Assembly (NCBI GenBank): GCA_030141605.1
Contig: JAQGDQ010000179.1
Span: 188,501-252,500 of the forward strand
Source: Tubiluchus corallicola
Lineage: Eukaryota > Priapulida > Priapulimorpha > Priapulimorphida > Tubiluchidae
Direction of reading: 5' to 3'
Length of the DNA: 64,000 bases
In this document: positions 52,049 to 64,000 of the stretch, piece by piece
Layout of the letters: the number at the start of each line of letters is the position of its first letter
How positions within the stretch are numbered: position 1 is the first letter of the stretch
Position numbers and translations under genes: made by a program
Notes under the pieces: model-generated
What the model saw: only the letters and a program-made list of their open reading frames with translations
Told to the model about the DNA's origin: nothing
The model's database searches: none

Positions 52049-53300
52049 TTGATTTGTTTAAATTCAAAACTAATAATTTCCTATTACAATAGCCGAGGAT
52101 TCGCAGCTAATAAGCATAACTATATAAAGGGTTTATTAAACGAATGCGTCATTTTATTGTTGCAAAAACACTGGCAGTTCGAAAATCAATTTGACAAGCT
52201 TTATCCCATGTCCAATAAAATTCGAGTGCCCTACAGCCACAGTATCGGGGATTCAAAATCGAGAAATCGTCCGAAAGGCCTTATGACGATGTCGCCATCT
52301 TCTGGCGAAAATCTCTAAGTGAATCAATTTTCCTTATTGAATGCATCTCTGGTAGACTTGTATCTATTAAAGTCTAAACAAAAGAATTACAGATGCTATT
52401 AATGAACGCGTATTAATGAATACCTTGTAATTCACAAATCACACATTATGCAATGTAACTAATATTTCACTTAATATTAAAATTATAGAATTATTAAAAA
52501 TGAAAAAGACTATGAAGCCCATAACTGGCTATACTAAAGTGCTTGATGGCGTTCATTCCTTGACATCAAATAACAACTCCATTGAAATAATTTTAGGTGG
52601 CGACTTGAATACAAATGTAGGGTAAAGTCACGGCGCACAGTGTCTATTTGTCTACGTTTATGGCAGCAAATGGACTCTTAAATACAAAAGATCGCTCTGT
52701 GGCATACAATGACTGCACGTATATGAACTCAGTACCCTGAACACTAACTGTATAGACCATTTCCTTATAACAAGCGTTTAGTATCGAGGCTGCTTCGTTT
52801 GGGCCATAATGGAGACAATCTGTCCGGTCATTCTCACATGAACTTGCTTTTAGATGCACAAACATGTAAATCACTACTGTACTTAGTTCAAAAGCCCTTA
52901 TGGTACAAAGTGCTTCACACATATATAACTATCAAGAGCAGCTTAATAATAATCTACGACCTGCGTGTCTCTCTGATCGCTGTTGTGCCATAGCAAACAA
53001 TAGCACCAGCATTGATGACACTGATGTGAACATCTCGAAAATACTTTAATGACATTGTTAATTGCTATGTATCGGCAAATGACATGTATCCCTCGTGTTA
53101 TGTGTCAAGAGAAACACAGCTGGCTGGATTGACTACGTGAAACTGAAACCATCAAAGGATACTGCAGTGTTATGGAAGCCAGTTTTGGATTCATGCGGAC
53201 GCCCGCGAGAAGAAATCGTTGCTCAAATCATGGGCAGTACCAGGACGAAATATCACTATAAGCTAAGTGTCACACATCATGAGAACAAAATCACGAACAG
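52049..53300 (+). pseudogene. Degenerate LINE ORF: endonuclease domain and linker
   Basis: Three stretches in LINE order are readable. The endonuclease start at 52090-52200 reads SRGFAANKHNYIKGLLNEC then LLLQKHWQF; the usual catalytic Glu of LQEHW is Lys. The endonuclease end at 52570-52830 reads IILGGDLNTNVG, then NCIDHFLIT and GHSHMN (for SDH). The post-endonuclease linker at 53100-53270 reads WIDYVKLKPSKDTAVLWK then CGRPREEIVAQIMGSTRTKY, like the GW-DYVKP...CGRPR..VVADIM-RTR-YHY block of many LINEs. Stops and frameshifts interrupt it throughout. Confidence 0.8.
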
Positions 53301-53359
53301 CAGTAATTAAAAGACTGAAACCAAAAAAGCGACGGTTCTACAGCAAAGCTTTTACAATC

Positions 53360-53491
<132 letters not shown>

Positions 53492-53639
53492 CTCTACCCC
53501 TTCCCCTCACACTCCCTTTCTTTCCCTCGCTCCCTCTTTCCCTCTCACTGACACTCTCTCCCTCTTCGACTCTCTTTATCTCCTTCGCTCGGTCCGTCTC
53601 TTCCTTTCTGCTTCTATCCTGTCTCTCTCTCTACATTTC

Positions 53640-55170
53640 GCAATTTCCAGTTCGTTTTGCAAATTACTGTAAGCCCAAATGAGTGCACCCAATTATCTAG
53701 AAAAGCAATACTTATGTTTCAGCATTTTGGCAAAAATTTACACAAACGATACTTAATCCGGCTTTTCAAGTGAGAAATTTTTTCTACGTGTTAATAATAT
53801 AAAAACTTTCCCTTAAGATTATCATTAAAAATTTGTATTCTTTCTGATTTTTCTTTTTTATTCTTTCACTTTCTGGTAAAACATATTGAAAGTTTGATAC
53901 CTGTTTTCTTAAAATTTAATGTGGGTTTTTCATTAATTGCCAATAAGAACTAAATATGCTGGCTCGGTTTCAGAGGTTTGCTTAATTAAAGATTAGGCCT
54001 TGCTTTCTCACTTGTAAACAAAGATTTAAAAGCCGCGGTTGCGCATAGAATTCTGCCGACGCACCTAAATCTATGCTTGTAAGCCATTCATGTGCCTTGA
54101 AACTTGTGCTTGAAAATGGGCTAATAAATTAGGATTCACTCTATGTTATGACTTCATAAGTTTTCGCTTTAATAAGTCTGCAGCAACTAAGTCCTTGGTT
54201 ACCCGACATTTTAATCAGTAGGAGAAAGTTTTGTTATAGCAATTTTATGAAAGCCCAACAGACCCTTTCAATGTGATATGCACTGTATCTTAGTTATAAT
54301 TCTAACAAAGATTTAAAAGTCAGTTTAATCTGAATATTAATGTGAATTTATTTTGTCCCATGTTTGACCAGTTAGAGCTATAAAATGGAAACAAGCAAAA
54401 TTCGGTTTACAGAAGATATTTAAAATTTTATTTACATAACAAAATGTATATAGCTACCAAAACCTTCAATTAACATCACGCTTTATATAAAAATTACAGA
54501 CAGAGTTCTCTGAACTTACATAATAGTATTAACACAGTTCACATTAATACATTAATGTAACAACACTTTATTTATAAAGATGAAAAAATGGGAAATAATA
54601 AAATAATTTGAAACGAATTTAATCTCCCAAAGGTGGACGGTTATCAGTGCATAATATTTCCATGCCAGAAGCAAAGTAACTAGATTTAACACGCTTTTAA
54701 ACTTATTGTAATAATCTCTTCTTCGTTCTCCTTCCCTTCAACATGTGAAATTTTAAACTTCGACACATTAAATCAAATTTATCAGTTACTCAAACTGGTT
54801 TATCACGGTACTCAAATTTTTCTCGAAATAGCGTTTTATATTTGCTTGGAGTAGGACACCTTTTTGGCCTCTGCTCTCTATAGACTGCAAATTCTTTTAT
54901 TAATGTTTTATCAGTTCTCGGCAAATCCTGCTCACATTCGTTTATAAATCATTTATCATTACGACTTGATTCACGCGATGATTGAAATAAAAGTAACGAC
55001 GGGCGCTCCTTGATTTTAAGCTAAATGTGTTCAACAAATATTGGTTTCTTTGTAATAGAGTTAAACGTGTACATCCACTTGTCGTGAAAACTGTGGTTCT
55101 AGTGCAGAAGAATACTGTAAAATATTCAGACTTCACGTTAAATTGTCCACGTGAAAATTATTGCGTAGTG
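53640..55170. other. Intergenic, no gene recognised
   Basis: AT-rich DNA between the pyrimidine tract and the end of gene B. No supported exon or element was seen. Confidence 0.5.
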
Positions 55171-55179
55171 TTTCTGGAA

Positions 55180-57725
55180 TTAGCCTCTTCTGCCCCCTCT
55201 TCCCCTTCCTCTTCCACCGCCACCTCTTCCTCTTCCACCTCCTCGTCTCCCCCCACCATACCCTCTGCCTCCTCTGCGATAATGTCCTCCTCGTCGCCCG
55301 TATCCTCCCCTTCCGTATCGTCGCCCATATCCACCACGTCCTCTGTATCCTCTTCGACTACGCCCGTAACCTCTTCCACGCCCATACCTTCCATAGCCGC
55401 CGTATCCTCCGTAACCTCCGTAGTAACCTCCATAATATCCCCCGTAACCGCCGTAACCGTAACCGCTGCAAGAAAAGTTATTCCATGCAAATTAATCATA
55501 TTTCGGGAAACACATCCGTACAATTTCTGATTTAAAAATGAAACTTGTTATAAAAAGAAAAAAAAATTGTTAGAAAGCTTAAACATTTTCCTAGCAATCT
55601 TCGTTTAGGTAGTGGTGATGGTGGTGGTGGGGGAGGTGGTGGTGATGGTGGTGGTGGTGCTAGTGCTGGTGATGATGATAGTGATAACAATTACTCACTG
55701 CAAACAAGCCGCCAGTTACTGAAGATTAACGCTTTGGCTATTTATGTTTAATTTGGGGAACATGACAAATTTAATTCTGATACGGTAGCGCCGCTAAATG
55801 ACTTAAGTGAACTGACGGAAGTAACCCTTTTCTCTTGCAGCATTTTAGATCATTTAAAGTAGACTAGGCACGGTGTTAACGTATGACTGCGCCAATCATA
55901 ATAAGAGCAATTACGTAGCCACAAGTAAAGCAACATACGACTACGTTAAGTATTTCATGATTGACACCAGAACGGCAATGTGAGCGTTTCACTAGGACGT
56001 GATGATCTGGGTAAGCATCACAAAAGAGTGAAATTACACTTAAGTCAACAATTTGATCTGTGGGTAATAAAACCTGCGCATTTTAGAATCGTTATTCTTG
56101 ATAATGATTTGCATGGCTATTTCCTTATAAAATATTCTGCCATGCACTAACAAAACCCGCAAATATAGTCTTTTTCCTAACTTCTTAGTCTTAACATAAC
56201 ATTAACTTCTTAACATAAATGCTTTAACCTACCATAACTTATGGTATAAAAATTTCGTTTCTATTATGTTTTGTGCTATAAGAATTGGATGCCGAGAATT
56301 CTAATTTTAGGTCTAATGCAGTATAATTAATTCTAATTAACGTGTTTAATTTCTTATGTTGTAGTGAAAAATGATAGTAACTCTGTTGTTTGCCGTATCC
56401 TTGCCATCAAGCATCTCATTTCAAATGTGGCATTGCCTAATCGGTTATTAACTCCAAATAACCCGTTTCTTCATAGTAATTTGTCTAATGTAGAAATTTT
56501 GTTGAAATTAGATTTTAGAAAACCAGTAGTCAGATTTTATCTAATAAAAATCAGTTTCCGAGATATCATCTCGGCTCAAGGACATTAGTACGACCTTAGA
56601 AAAAACAACAACCTGAGCAGGTAGAATTTAGTGTGCTTTTTGTCTGGTTGATGCAATTTAGCAAAATTGGGTAAAAGCGTTAAAAGGTTATATGCTATAT
56701 TACCAGAGTCCAAAAAAAGAAAATTACAAGTTTCTTGTAAGTGTAAATGTATGTGTTTGTTTTTATACAGCCCGCGGAAATTAAATTCTACATCAGTTTT
56801 TTAATATGTTTACTGATTTAATTTACAATATTCTTGGCTTTTGCCGGTTACACAGTTTTATTTAATAATAAACTTTCTGCGTATACCCGTTTTTACCTCT
56901 CCTTTTTTCAACAATAAATCCACAAATAAGACCCTAAAGTCGATATAAAAGCAGAAAGAATGTTCAGTATGAATTAGTATTTTTGGATTATCAATCTTTA
57001 ATTAAAACAAGTTACCGTTTTAGGAACATGTGGAAAATATAACAACGTTTGATTTACTATCATATAAATATGAGTATTGGAATCGTAAAGCTGACAGCAA
57101 ACAGACTTTGGGATATATTTCAATCTAGTTTGCGAAGAAAAAATGGAAATCAAAGGACTGTCTGTGACTACGCGCTTTTAATCAACGAAGTATTTGCTGC
57201 TTCATTCAAATTTTACCAAAGCACCAGAATGCAAAAAACGACCTTCATCTGCAGTAATTAAAAAATTTGACACGATAAAATGCAACAGATGTAAAAATTA
57301 ATAAAAATTATCAGAATAAGAACATAAACTTACTAGTAGCCTATTCCGCCATAGCCGCCATAGCCGCCATAACCACTATAATATCCGCCTATTCCGTAGT
57401 ACGGATAATAGCCACCATATCCTCCGTATCCGTGATAACAGTCATCATAACCATAACCATAATAATCATTTATTCCACCGTATCCGCAGCCGTAGTAATC
57501 ATCGTAATAATAGCCATAGCCAATAGCCACGGCCTGCAAATAAAATGAAGTTATGAAATGTTACCGTTGACAGCTAAGACAGTCAAGGAGGCAGTTCCAA
57601 AATTCTAAAGTCATCAAACATTCACGTAATTATAACCTCTAAAGACATTTTTCGAGAATACGTTGTACTAAATGTTTACGTACCCACGCTAAAATAAACG
57701 CTGAGAGTAATAGCTTTTCGTTCAT
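55180..57725 (-). CDS. Secreted Gly/Tyr- and Arg/Gly-rich protein, gene B
   Basis: Exons 57725-57684, 57533-57334 and 55465-55180 on the minus strand join in phase (0, 2) to 175 aa. The signal peptide MNEKLLLSAFILAWAVA is split by intron 1 after residue 14, as in gene A. Exon 2 gives IGYGYYYDDYYGCGYGGIND and more GY repeats with two Cys. Exon 3 uses almost only Gly, Arg and Tyr (one Ser, two or fewer His): GYGGYYGGYYGGYGG, then RGRGYGRSRRGYRGRGG and a closing GRGRGGRRG. If intron 2 is retained the frame stops at the junction (TAG). An acceptor (TTTGTTTCAG) six bases before the ATG implies a 5' UTR intron; its first exon was not located. The role is inferred as extracellular structural, as for gene A. 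Confidence 0.78.
55608..55685. repeat. GGT/GAT-rich low-complexity tract
   Basis: GGTGGTGGT and GATGATGAT runs inside intron 2 of gene B, just upstream of the exon 3 acceptor on the minus strand. Confidence 0.9.
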
Positions 57726-57731
57726 TTTATT

Positions 57732-59260
57732 CTGAAACAAAAACACTGTAGTTTTAACAAAATTTGTGCCAGTTCAATGGAAAATTTCGAAATTTAATTA
57801 CCAACAACCGTTGTCTTTAATTGTTAACACTTTAAAGCTAAACTTATCTGAACTTTAACACTTGTAACAAAAATGTGACAAAAGTTGTTTAAAACAAGTT
57901 TAACTCCATATTTTCAAACATACTTTTTAACTTCGAAAAATAGTAAGCTTTGTGAGCAATAGTAAAACACACAGTATGTCTAACTGGCACGTGCGTACTC
58001 GCAACGCGTCCTGGCAGTGATGCACAGAAGGTTATAGCAGAGCCAACAATAACCAGCATGCATTTAATTCAGTTTTTTTATTTGGTTGTAAATAGAATTT
58101 GATATCCAATTGCATGTAAATGTAAACTTTGTAAAACTTGTGGTTAATTAGATGAATTTAATAAGATTGATCGGCTTTATCACCACCATATTGCATTATT
58201 ATATAGAAAACTATTATGAACTCTAAAAGATCACCAAAGTTAAAACGTTTTTCCCTGCAAGCTAGCAACTGAAACTTTACAAGAACAAGCGCTCAAGCTT
58301 GGTGTTTCTCTGCCTGGTTTTTGGTGCCCGAAGTAAATATTTCTATAATGTCAGCGCTGCGACGAAAAAGATCAAATGGCGCATTTCGTCATATGGTGCC
58401 TAACATACACTATTATTAAGAAAGACATCTGATTTACAACCTAGCGTTAGTTTATTAAAGGTGTATTGAAATGTACATACACATAACACTTATTATAGTT
58501 CGTCACTGCATACAAATCAGTTAGTACTACATTATCACCGCATGTAGCATTATAGTGATTTACTGTCAGCCTAATACCACTAATACTCCAAAACGATAAT
58601 TTTTATAGTGTTCAAAAAATGACAAAATAACTGACTGATTAAATGAATAAAAACGAATGAATGAATGAGTGAACGAACAAATGAACGAACGAAAGAACGA
58701 AGAAATGCATACATAAATAAATGACTGAATTTTATACTGATAGATGAATTTGATGATGGATATGCGAACGTATCAAGTGGGTTCACACCATTCTAATGTT
58801 CAAAATGATAAACTGCCTTAGGCCCACCAGTCTAGCGATACTTTTTAAATTTGATTTTTTAATACAAGAACGTACTTAAAAACAGCTACATTTGTTATTG
58901 ATCTCTATCTTAAGAGAACAGACTGAAATAAAAAATAAAGTAGGTTACCTACTAAGCTGGTCTACCTGTGCACACGGTCTATAGCACACCAAACAACAAG
59001 TACAACTTATTGCGTTCCTCAAATGCCAAGTTAAAATTTAGTAAGATTTTGATCAGATGCTTTCTTATTTATATGTAATTTGTTCATCTCCGCCGGGCTC
59101 AAATTATGATTTGGGCGTCACTGCATGACCAGCTCAGGGTCGAGGAAGCTATAACCCTTGTGTATCAAGCTTCAGGGACATCATGTTATATAGCTTAGCA
59201 CAGAACGGAAACAAATGGCCATTAATAATAAAAACTGCGTGAGATCATGACAGAGTGGCG
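57732..59260. other. Intergenic upstream of gene B
   Basis: It should contain the promoter and any untranslated first exon of gene B, but I could not choose a convincing TATA box or donor. A GAATGAATGAGTGAAC-type degenerate tetramer tract lies at about 58640-58730. Confidence 0.45.
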
Positions 59261-59264
59261 TAAA

Positions 59265-59342
59265 ATTTCAGCGACCGAAGCTAAGCAACGTCAAATCTGG
59301 CCGGCAAATGTTGGGTGACAGTCAGGATTGCTTCTGGGTAAT
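59265..59342 (+). mobile_element. 5S-rRNA-like sequence, probably a 5S-derived SINE head
   Basis: CGACCGAAGCTAAGCAACGTC closely resembles the 5S rRNA internal promoter region (ACCGAAGTTAAGCAACGTC), and TTGGGTGACAGTCAGGATTGC downstream resembles the 5S C box (TGGGTGACCGCCTGGGAATAC) at about the right distance. The flanks do not form a complete 5S gene. This fits a SINE3-type element or a 5S pseudogene. Confidence 0.65.
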
Positions 59343-60282
59343 TTCATCTGTTATATTGCTTCTTATGTCGTTAAAAGAAGATGTAATGGCATGCAAATGT
59401 GGTTGAGGCGGCACTTCCGGTTCAGTATCTGAGTTAAATTATTATTTTTGATAATTAATGATGTTCTGGTCCTGGCCCAATCATCTACAATAAGTAGGTC
59501 GTTTCACTAAGTGCTGAATTCTAACTTGGGCAATTACATAACAAATTAAAACATAACACTTTCGTGAGCTAACGTGATAACAATGACGATGATAACGGCG
59601 ATTATGACGATGATGATGATGGCGATGACGAAGATGACAGTTATAACGGAAAGAATAATATAATGGTTTTAAGACACGTGAAGAAAGCACCTCTAATACA
59701 TAGATGTGTGTTATTGTGTGGATACTTTAATCCTAAGTGCACAGAGAATGCAATGTGTCGTAATCATCACCACCATGGTCCTTTTCATCGTCATCATCAT
59801 CATCAGCAGCAGCAGCAGCATCGTGACTGTCATGTAAAACACCGCATCCTGTTTAAATATGTACAAAAATAAATATGACGAGCCGCCCTAAGAGGATATC
59901 GTGACACTAAAATATCGTAGGATATGAAAAATGGCAATGTCTGCATGGAACAGACCAAATTATTATGTAATGCTGCAGGCAATTTTTGCCGATTAAAATT
60001 ATTACAAACATTTAGCGCAGGTTGTTTCCATAGATATTTTGCAAGCACACAGAAATGTATCTCTTCATTTTATTAATTTCGTGGTGTTTGTGAAAAAAGA
60101 CCCAGAGTTGCAATCATTTTAAAAGACCAATAGGAAAAGGCGTTAACATGAATTTAAAATTAACTCTTTCCGTCTGCGAGGCAATTTCATGACCTCCGCA
60201 ACTTTGCCGTGTCTTAAGTCACGGCTACTGTCATAATACCTTGACCATTGGAATGCCTCTGTGTTATTACGTACACAATGCA

Positions 60283-60299
60283 TATATATATATATATAT
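60283..60299. repeat. Short (AT)n run
   Basis: Alternating AT within otherwise ordinary AT-rich DNA. Confidence 0.8.
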
Positions 60300-60415
60300 C
60301 TGGCGTAAAAAGCAAGCAAATTCCTCACAATCAGTTATTAGTAACCGAGATCTTACAATTAAGTACGCTGGTAGTTATCAAAATGTAAGCACTGCACTGC
60401 TACTGATCTTGTTGG

Positions 60416-60691
60416 TCAGGTATTGAAACAGGGTACGTTAAACGTAGAAAAATCCCGGCTGAGAATCGTATATGCACATATTATTTAGGAAAAGAAATAG
60501 AAGACGAATTGCACTTTGTTATAAAATGCTCATATTACAATGATCTTAGAGGAAAATTATATAATCACATCAATGTAATTATACCAGAATTTTTCTTTAT
60601 GAGCGATGCTGATAATTTTTCATTCTTGATGGGAAGTAATGATTTAGAAGTAATTAAGGCATTTATTGATTATGTTAAAAAGCGTTTTTAA
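60416..60691 (+). pseudogene. LINE ORF2 C-terminal (zinc-knuckle) fragment
   Basis: An open frame reads SGIETGYVKRRKIPAENRIC, then GKEIEDELHFVIKCSYYNDL and ends IKAFIDYVKKRF. This matches the C-terminal IETGR-x-IPxExRxCxxC ... EDExHFLxxCxxYxDLR region of LINE reverse transcriptases. The second Cys of the expected CxxC pair is replaced by Tyr. The frame is intact to its stop at 60689-60691, so it is a fairly young 5'-truncated copy. A tail of repeated GAAATAT follows near 60.94 kb. Confidence 0.8.
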
Positions 60692-61688
60692 GAACTTGAT
60701 GAACGATATACTATATAGTGACCATATCATTGAAAATGAGGCCAGATGAGTGACAATTTATTTTAAATACTGATCACTAAACTCTTCATTTAAGTAATTA
60801 AAATAACTAACAGGAAGGCTTTACAATGTTTGTTTTATCAATGTGAGTGTTTTGTTTGTCTGCAATGTCACTATTTTTCAAAATTGTTTTTCCTCTTGTA
60901 TTGTATGTAATTTGGACACTAATAAATATGAAATATGAAATATGAAATATATCGGGAAACGCTGAGACAGTTATAGAAAGCAATTACAGTTAATAAAAAT
61001 CATTTATCATATCATAAGAAATCACTCTTGCTTAGAGATTTACAAAAACTTGGGCCCTTGTTATGAAATCCTAGCCAGCTTTTGGTAACCATTTTAGATC
61101 CATGTGTACGTGATACAAAATATGACGCATTTTCGTTATTATTTTGTATTTTAATTGCATATGAAACAAGCATTTAACTTTGATTTTACACAAAACAAAT
61201 TCTATTTAAATGTTGTTTTTAACTTTCACCAATTTGTTGTATTATAACTAGTGTTCTGGCGTTCAGCTAAAATTGCTTGTTACTCGTTAACCGTAGTTTC
61301 ATTATTATCTTAGTTTACTTTAAAATAGTTGGGACATCGCATAAAAATATACATTGCTTGATCATTACAAAATTTGAAAATAAAATGAAGTAGATAAAAT
61401 TAAAACAATAAAGGCATTCTGAGGTATATCTGGTCAATAAAATGGGCTCCTATTACATTCGTGTTTACTTAGCCTGAAATAAGTACTCGTATAAATAAAG
61501 GGCATAATTAACGAACGTAGTAGTAAACAAAGAAAAAAACAAATGCAATATTTGGCAAAATTTCTAAGTTAGGTAGCCAGTGACTACACATAACAAATAC
61601 CAAAAAAGCATTGTAGCCCATTCATGACAGGCAATCACTGAATGCTATTTCACATTGTATAATGTATGCTATCATTATCTTATTGCAA

Positions 61689-61689
<1 letters not shown>

Positions 61690-61729
<40 letters not shown>
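61690..61729. repeat. (AT)n microsatellite
   Basis: About 20 uninterrupted AT units. Confidence 0.95.
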
Positions 61730-61731
<2 letters not shown>

Positions 61732-62357
61732 ATTGTATGAACGTAAAAATATATATTTATTTTTTAAATAAAGAAATGAAAATAAAATATGTAAACGATA
61801 TACAAATATCCACTAATCTAAGCGCACAAATTGACAACAACTACGCATGTGCACATTAAGCTTTGCATGCGCCCAGACTTTAATTTTAATATGATCCTAG
61901 ATTCTGCATGATTAATTTCCAGGTTCTTAACCCTGTTCTGCATTCCTACAGGAAAAGAATGTGATATTTCCAGTTGCCCATTAGGGAAGGTAATCTTGAG
62001 TTCGAAGACATAGGTTAAAATGATTAGTAATATTTGAATCAATTTTGTTTCTACAGCGCTTTTTCCGTAAATCTATTGGAAAATCAGAATCATTTTTGAA
62101 TAATATGAGTCATTTTTATACATTATTTTTATTCGTATCAAATTAATACTGTACTTGTAAACAAACCACATTTTGATATACTGCACAATGAGCAAATTTA
62201 GGAAATAATAAACAGATAAATACACAATTTCTAAAGAGAGTTAATAGTTCTGATTAACTATAGTAGTGTATTAATTAATTGGTTTCATTTTACTATAGAC
62301 AAGTGGCTCTGACAGATTCCGTACTGACTTGTATAAAAATTCAGATCTGTTTCAGCC

Positions 62358-62435
62358 ATACGGCTTGATAGCTCAAGTGAATGAGCATGTACCATAATAC
62401 TACAAGGTTCTCGGCTGGAGTCCTGGTTGACTCAC
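62358..62435 (+). mobile_element. Possible tRNA-like SINE remnant
   Basis: GCTTGATAGCTCAAGTGAAT resembles a tRNA D-arm region and GGCTGGAGTCCTGG a decayed B box. The element boundaries are not visible. Confidence 0.4.
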
Positions 62436-64000
62436 AGTCTTCAGAATCTTCCTTCTACTAAATGTAACTGTTAGTTTCATTTGATACTTAAGCAATGGAC
62501 GTTGATGACGGTCAATAGCTCCAGAATATATTATATTTGGAATTTTACCATTAATACCATTTTTGCTAGGCAGTGAAATTGGGCTCACTATAGGTCATCT
62601 CAAGTTCAATGCGACACGTCAGTTTGTGGTAGGTCGTTAGGTCGTCATTTAAGCTAAAAATTGTTGAAATTTAAAAAAGTGAAATTTACAAAAAATTAAG
62701 TGGCAGACCTTTCAAGTCTCGTATTATTTTTATTACAAAGATGTTTATTTGTAATGACATCCTACTTCTGTTCCAGTAAAGAATATGTGAACACAAGTAG
62801 TCTCGATCCTATAATCTTATTGCAAAGTACATTTATACATAAAAGCAATAAAAGTCGACCTTAATCAAAGTCTGCGCCGTATAAAGTCGTGATTGCTGAC
62901 GGGTTAATTGGCGCAAACATCGGCTCAATTCACTACCCGGACTACAGAGTATGCGTAGCAAAACAAGACGATCACGTTTATAAGGTGCACCATCCGCAGC
63001 ATACAAGGAGTCAATGCTCCAGGTGCAATGCGTATCATATCCATCTCCGTATTGGCTGTCCCAGTCAACAAAAGAGTTTTCTTCTTATAATGAAACCAAA
63101 TGTACAGGCTATATAAACTAGTATAATTTATAAAAAAAAGTTACCGTGCTGTAAATTTGTTCAATAAATTGTACAATTGAAGTTATTACACAAAAAACAC
63201 TATTCTTGATTGCACAACTTTCAATGTTTTTAAATTTGAATGGTCGCTAATTGCTCTGCAGTTTATCTAAAGACGGCCTGACTCACTGTCAGACAACGAC
63301 GAAGGAATTCATTCAGACTTTCAGAGAGAAGATGCATATAAGCTTACTGTCCCTCCTCGACAACCCACGTCACAATGCTTCTGCTTTACAAAAAATATTA
63401 AGGTTGATGTTCACAACCGAACACCTGGATCCGGCACTGGTGTTCTTTGATTAATTTTCCATGCACCCAGCTTCCTAATTTATATTCTTGACATATACGT
63501 AAGGTACCTAATATATGTTCTAAACAGGTTTACAATTCTAATTCTAACCTCGGCGGCCATCTTGGTGTCATCCAGGTCAGCAACATAAAACCCGCGTAAC
63601 CTGACAAAAATATTTTGTCATATTTTAGTGAGCGTGGGCTAAACACGTGGGTTGAGGCGTTGTCTTTGAGAACTGCGTTTAGGTAAATCTTTTTTTTGTC
63701 AATAATTGGTATTGTAATTATTATTAATACTAATTAATGAAGGCTAATTTTTCATAAAAACCGTTATAAATTTGGAAAAAGTTTTTGTCCATTGAATGTT
63801 AATTTTCAGTTTGCTGTATCTGTTGTTTTGCTTTTTTCTTTCAAAATGTGTAACGTAAATTTATGGCTTTGCAAAACAGACAATTGATTGTGTTTCAGTA
63901 GCTTGATGGGCTGACACTTGAAATTCGGGTTACTCAAAATGAGTAAGGCGTTTGAGTAGTTTGGGTTAGGAAACATTCCTGAGCTAAGTTATCGAAAGCA

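Larger units (their letters stand above)
60940..64000. other. Intergenic to window end, no gene recognised
   Basis: It holds an (AT)n run at about 61690-61729 and a tRNA-like segment near 62.36 kb. Short open frames at 62.9 and 63.25 kb lack recognisable homology and convincing splice context. Confidence 0.5.

Noticed and set aside
55027-55535. Ser/Thr-rich and Val/Glu/Asp-rich frames over gene B exon 3
   Set aside because: Shadows of the RGG frame 55465-55180, which alone joins in phase to exon 2.
59265-59342. Functional 5S rRNA gene
   Set aside because: Only the internal promoter region matches; the flanking 5' and 3' thirds of 5S rRNA are not recognisable.
59663-59872. His/Gln-rich short frame (HHHHGPFHRHHHH)
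   Set aside because: Low-complexity CAT/CAG repeats; no supporting exon structure.
62889-63454. Short frames near the window end as possible exons
   Set aside because: An acceptor-like CTGCAG precedes the frame at 63.25 kb, but no homology, partner exon or matching donor could be supported.

Overview
This window is nuclear DNA of an animal, almost certainly an arthropod and most likely an insect. Genes are sparse and split by GT..AG introns with short exons. The DNA is AT-rich and full of microsatellites, tRNA-like SINEs and decayed LINE pieces. Identifiable products fit an arthropod: a short peptidoglycan recognition protein, a kinetochore protein, and several secreted Gly/Tyr-rich or cuticle-like proteins whose signal peptides are interrupted by a phase-0 intron. 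I could not fix the order from the sequence.

Layout. 160-7317 (+): a four-exon PGRP gene; its introns hold a 114-bp duplication, a perfect hairpin and a 4 x 70 bp tandem array. 10226-15659 (-): a five-exon PMF1/Nnf1-type kinetochore gene, with a piggyBac-like MITE and a retroelement with target-site duplication in its introns, a LINE relic upstream, a 137-bp branched foldback just after its stop codon, and an orphan duplicate of its exon 3 further downstream. 18814-24387 (-): a three-exon gene for a ~658-aa secreted protein rich in Arg, Asp and Pro, with an internal duplication. 29340-31895 (-): a three-exon Gly/Tyr-rich secreted protein gene with a TATA promoter and a non-coding first exon.

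36168-37065 (+) and 40871-41846 (-): two tail-to-tail copies of a two-coding-exon secreted (probably cuticular) protein of 154 aa. Their last coding exons are identical base for base, while exon 2 and introns have diverged; LINE debris and a large AAT/ATT microsatellite lie between them. 47198-49196 (-) and 55180-57725 (-): two paralogous three-exon genes. Each encodes a signal peptide, a Gly/Tyr-rich middle and an Arg-Gly-rich tail on its own exon, and the intron before that tail begins with an in-frame stop codon. The rest is intergenic DNA with LINE fragments (52.0-53.3 kb, 60.4-60.7 kb), a 5S-rRNA-like element (59.27 kb), a perfect 74-bp palindrome (43.78 kb) and simple repeats.

Together the window looks like a structural/secreted-protein neighbourhood (five GY- or cuticle-type genes plus the charged repeat protein over about 40 kb) next to one immune-recognition gene and one cell-division gene. 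Gene models were built by eye from open frames, splice consensus and phase matching; no transcript or database evidence was available.
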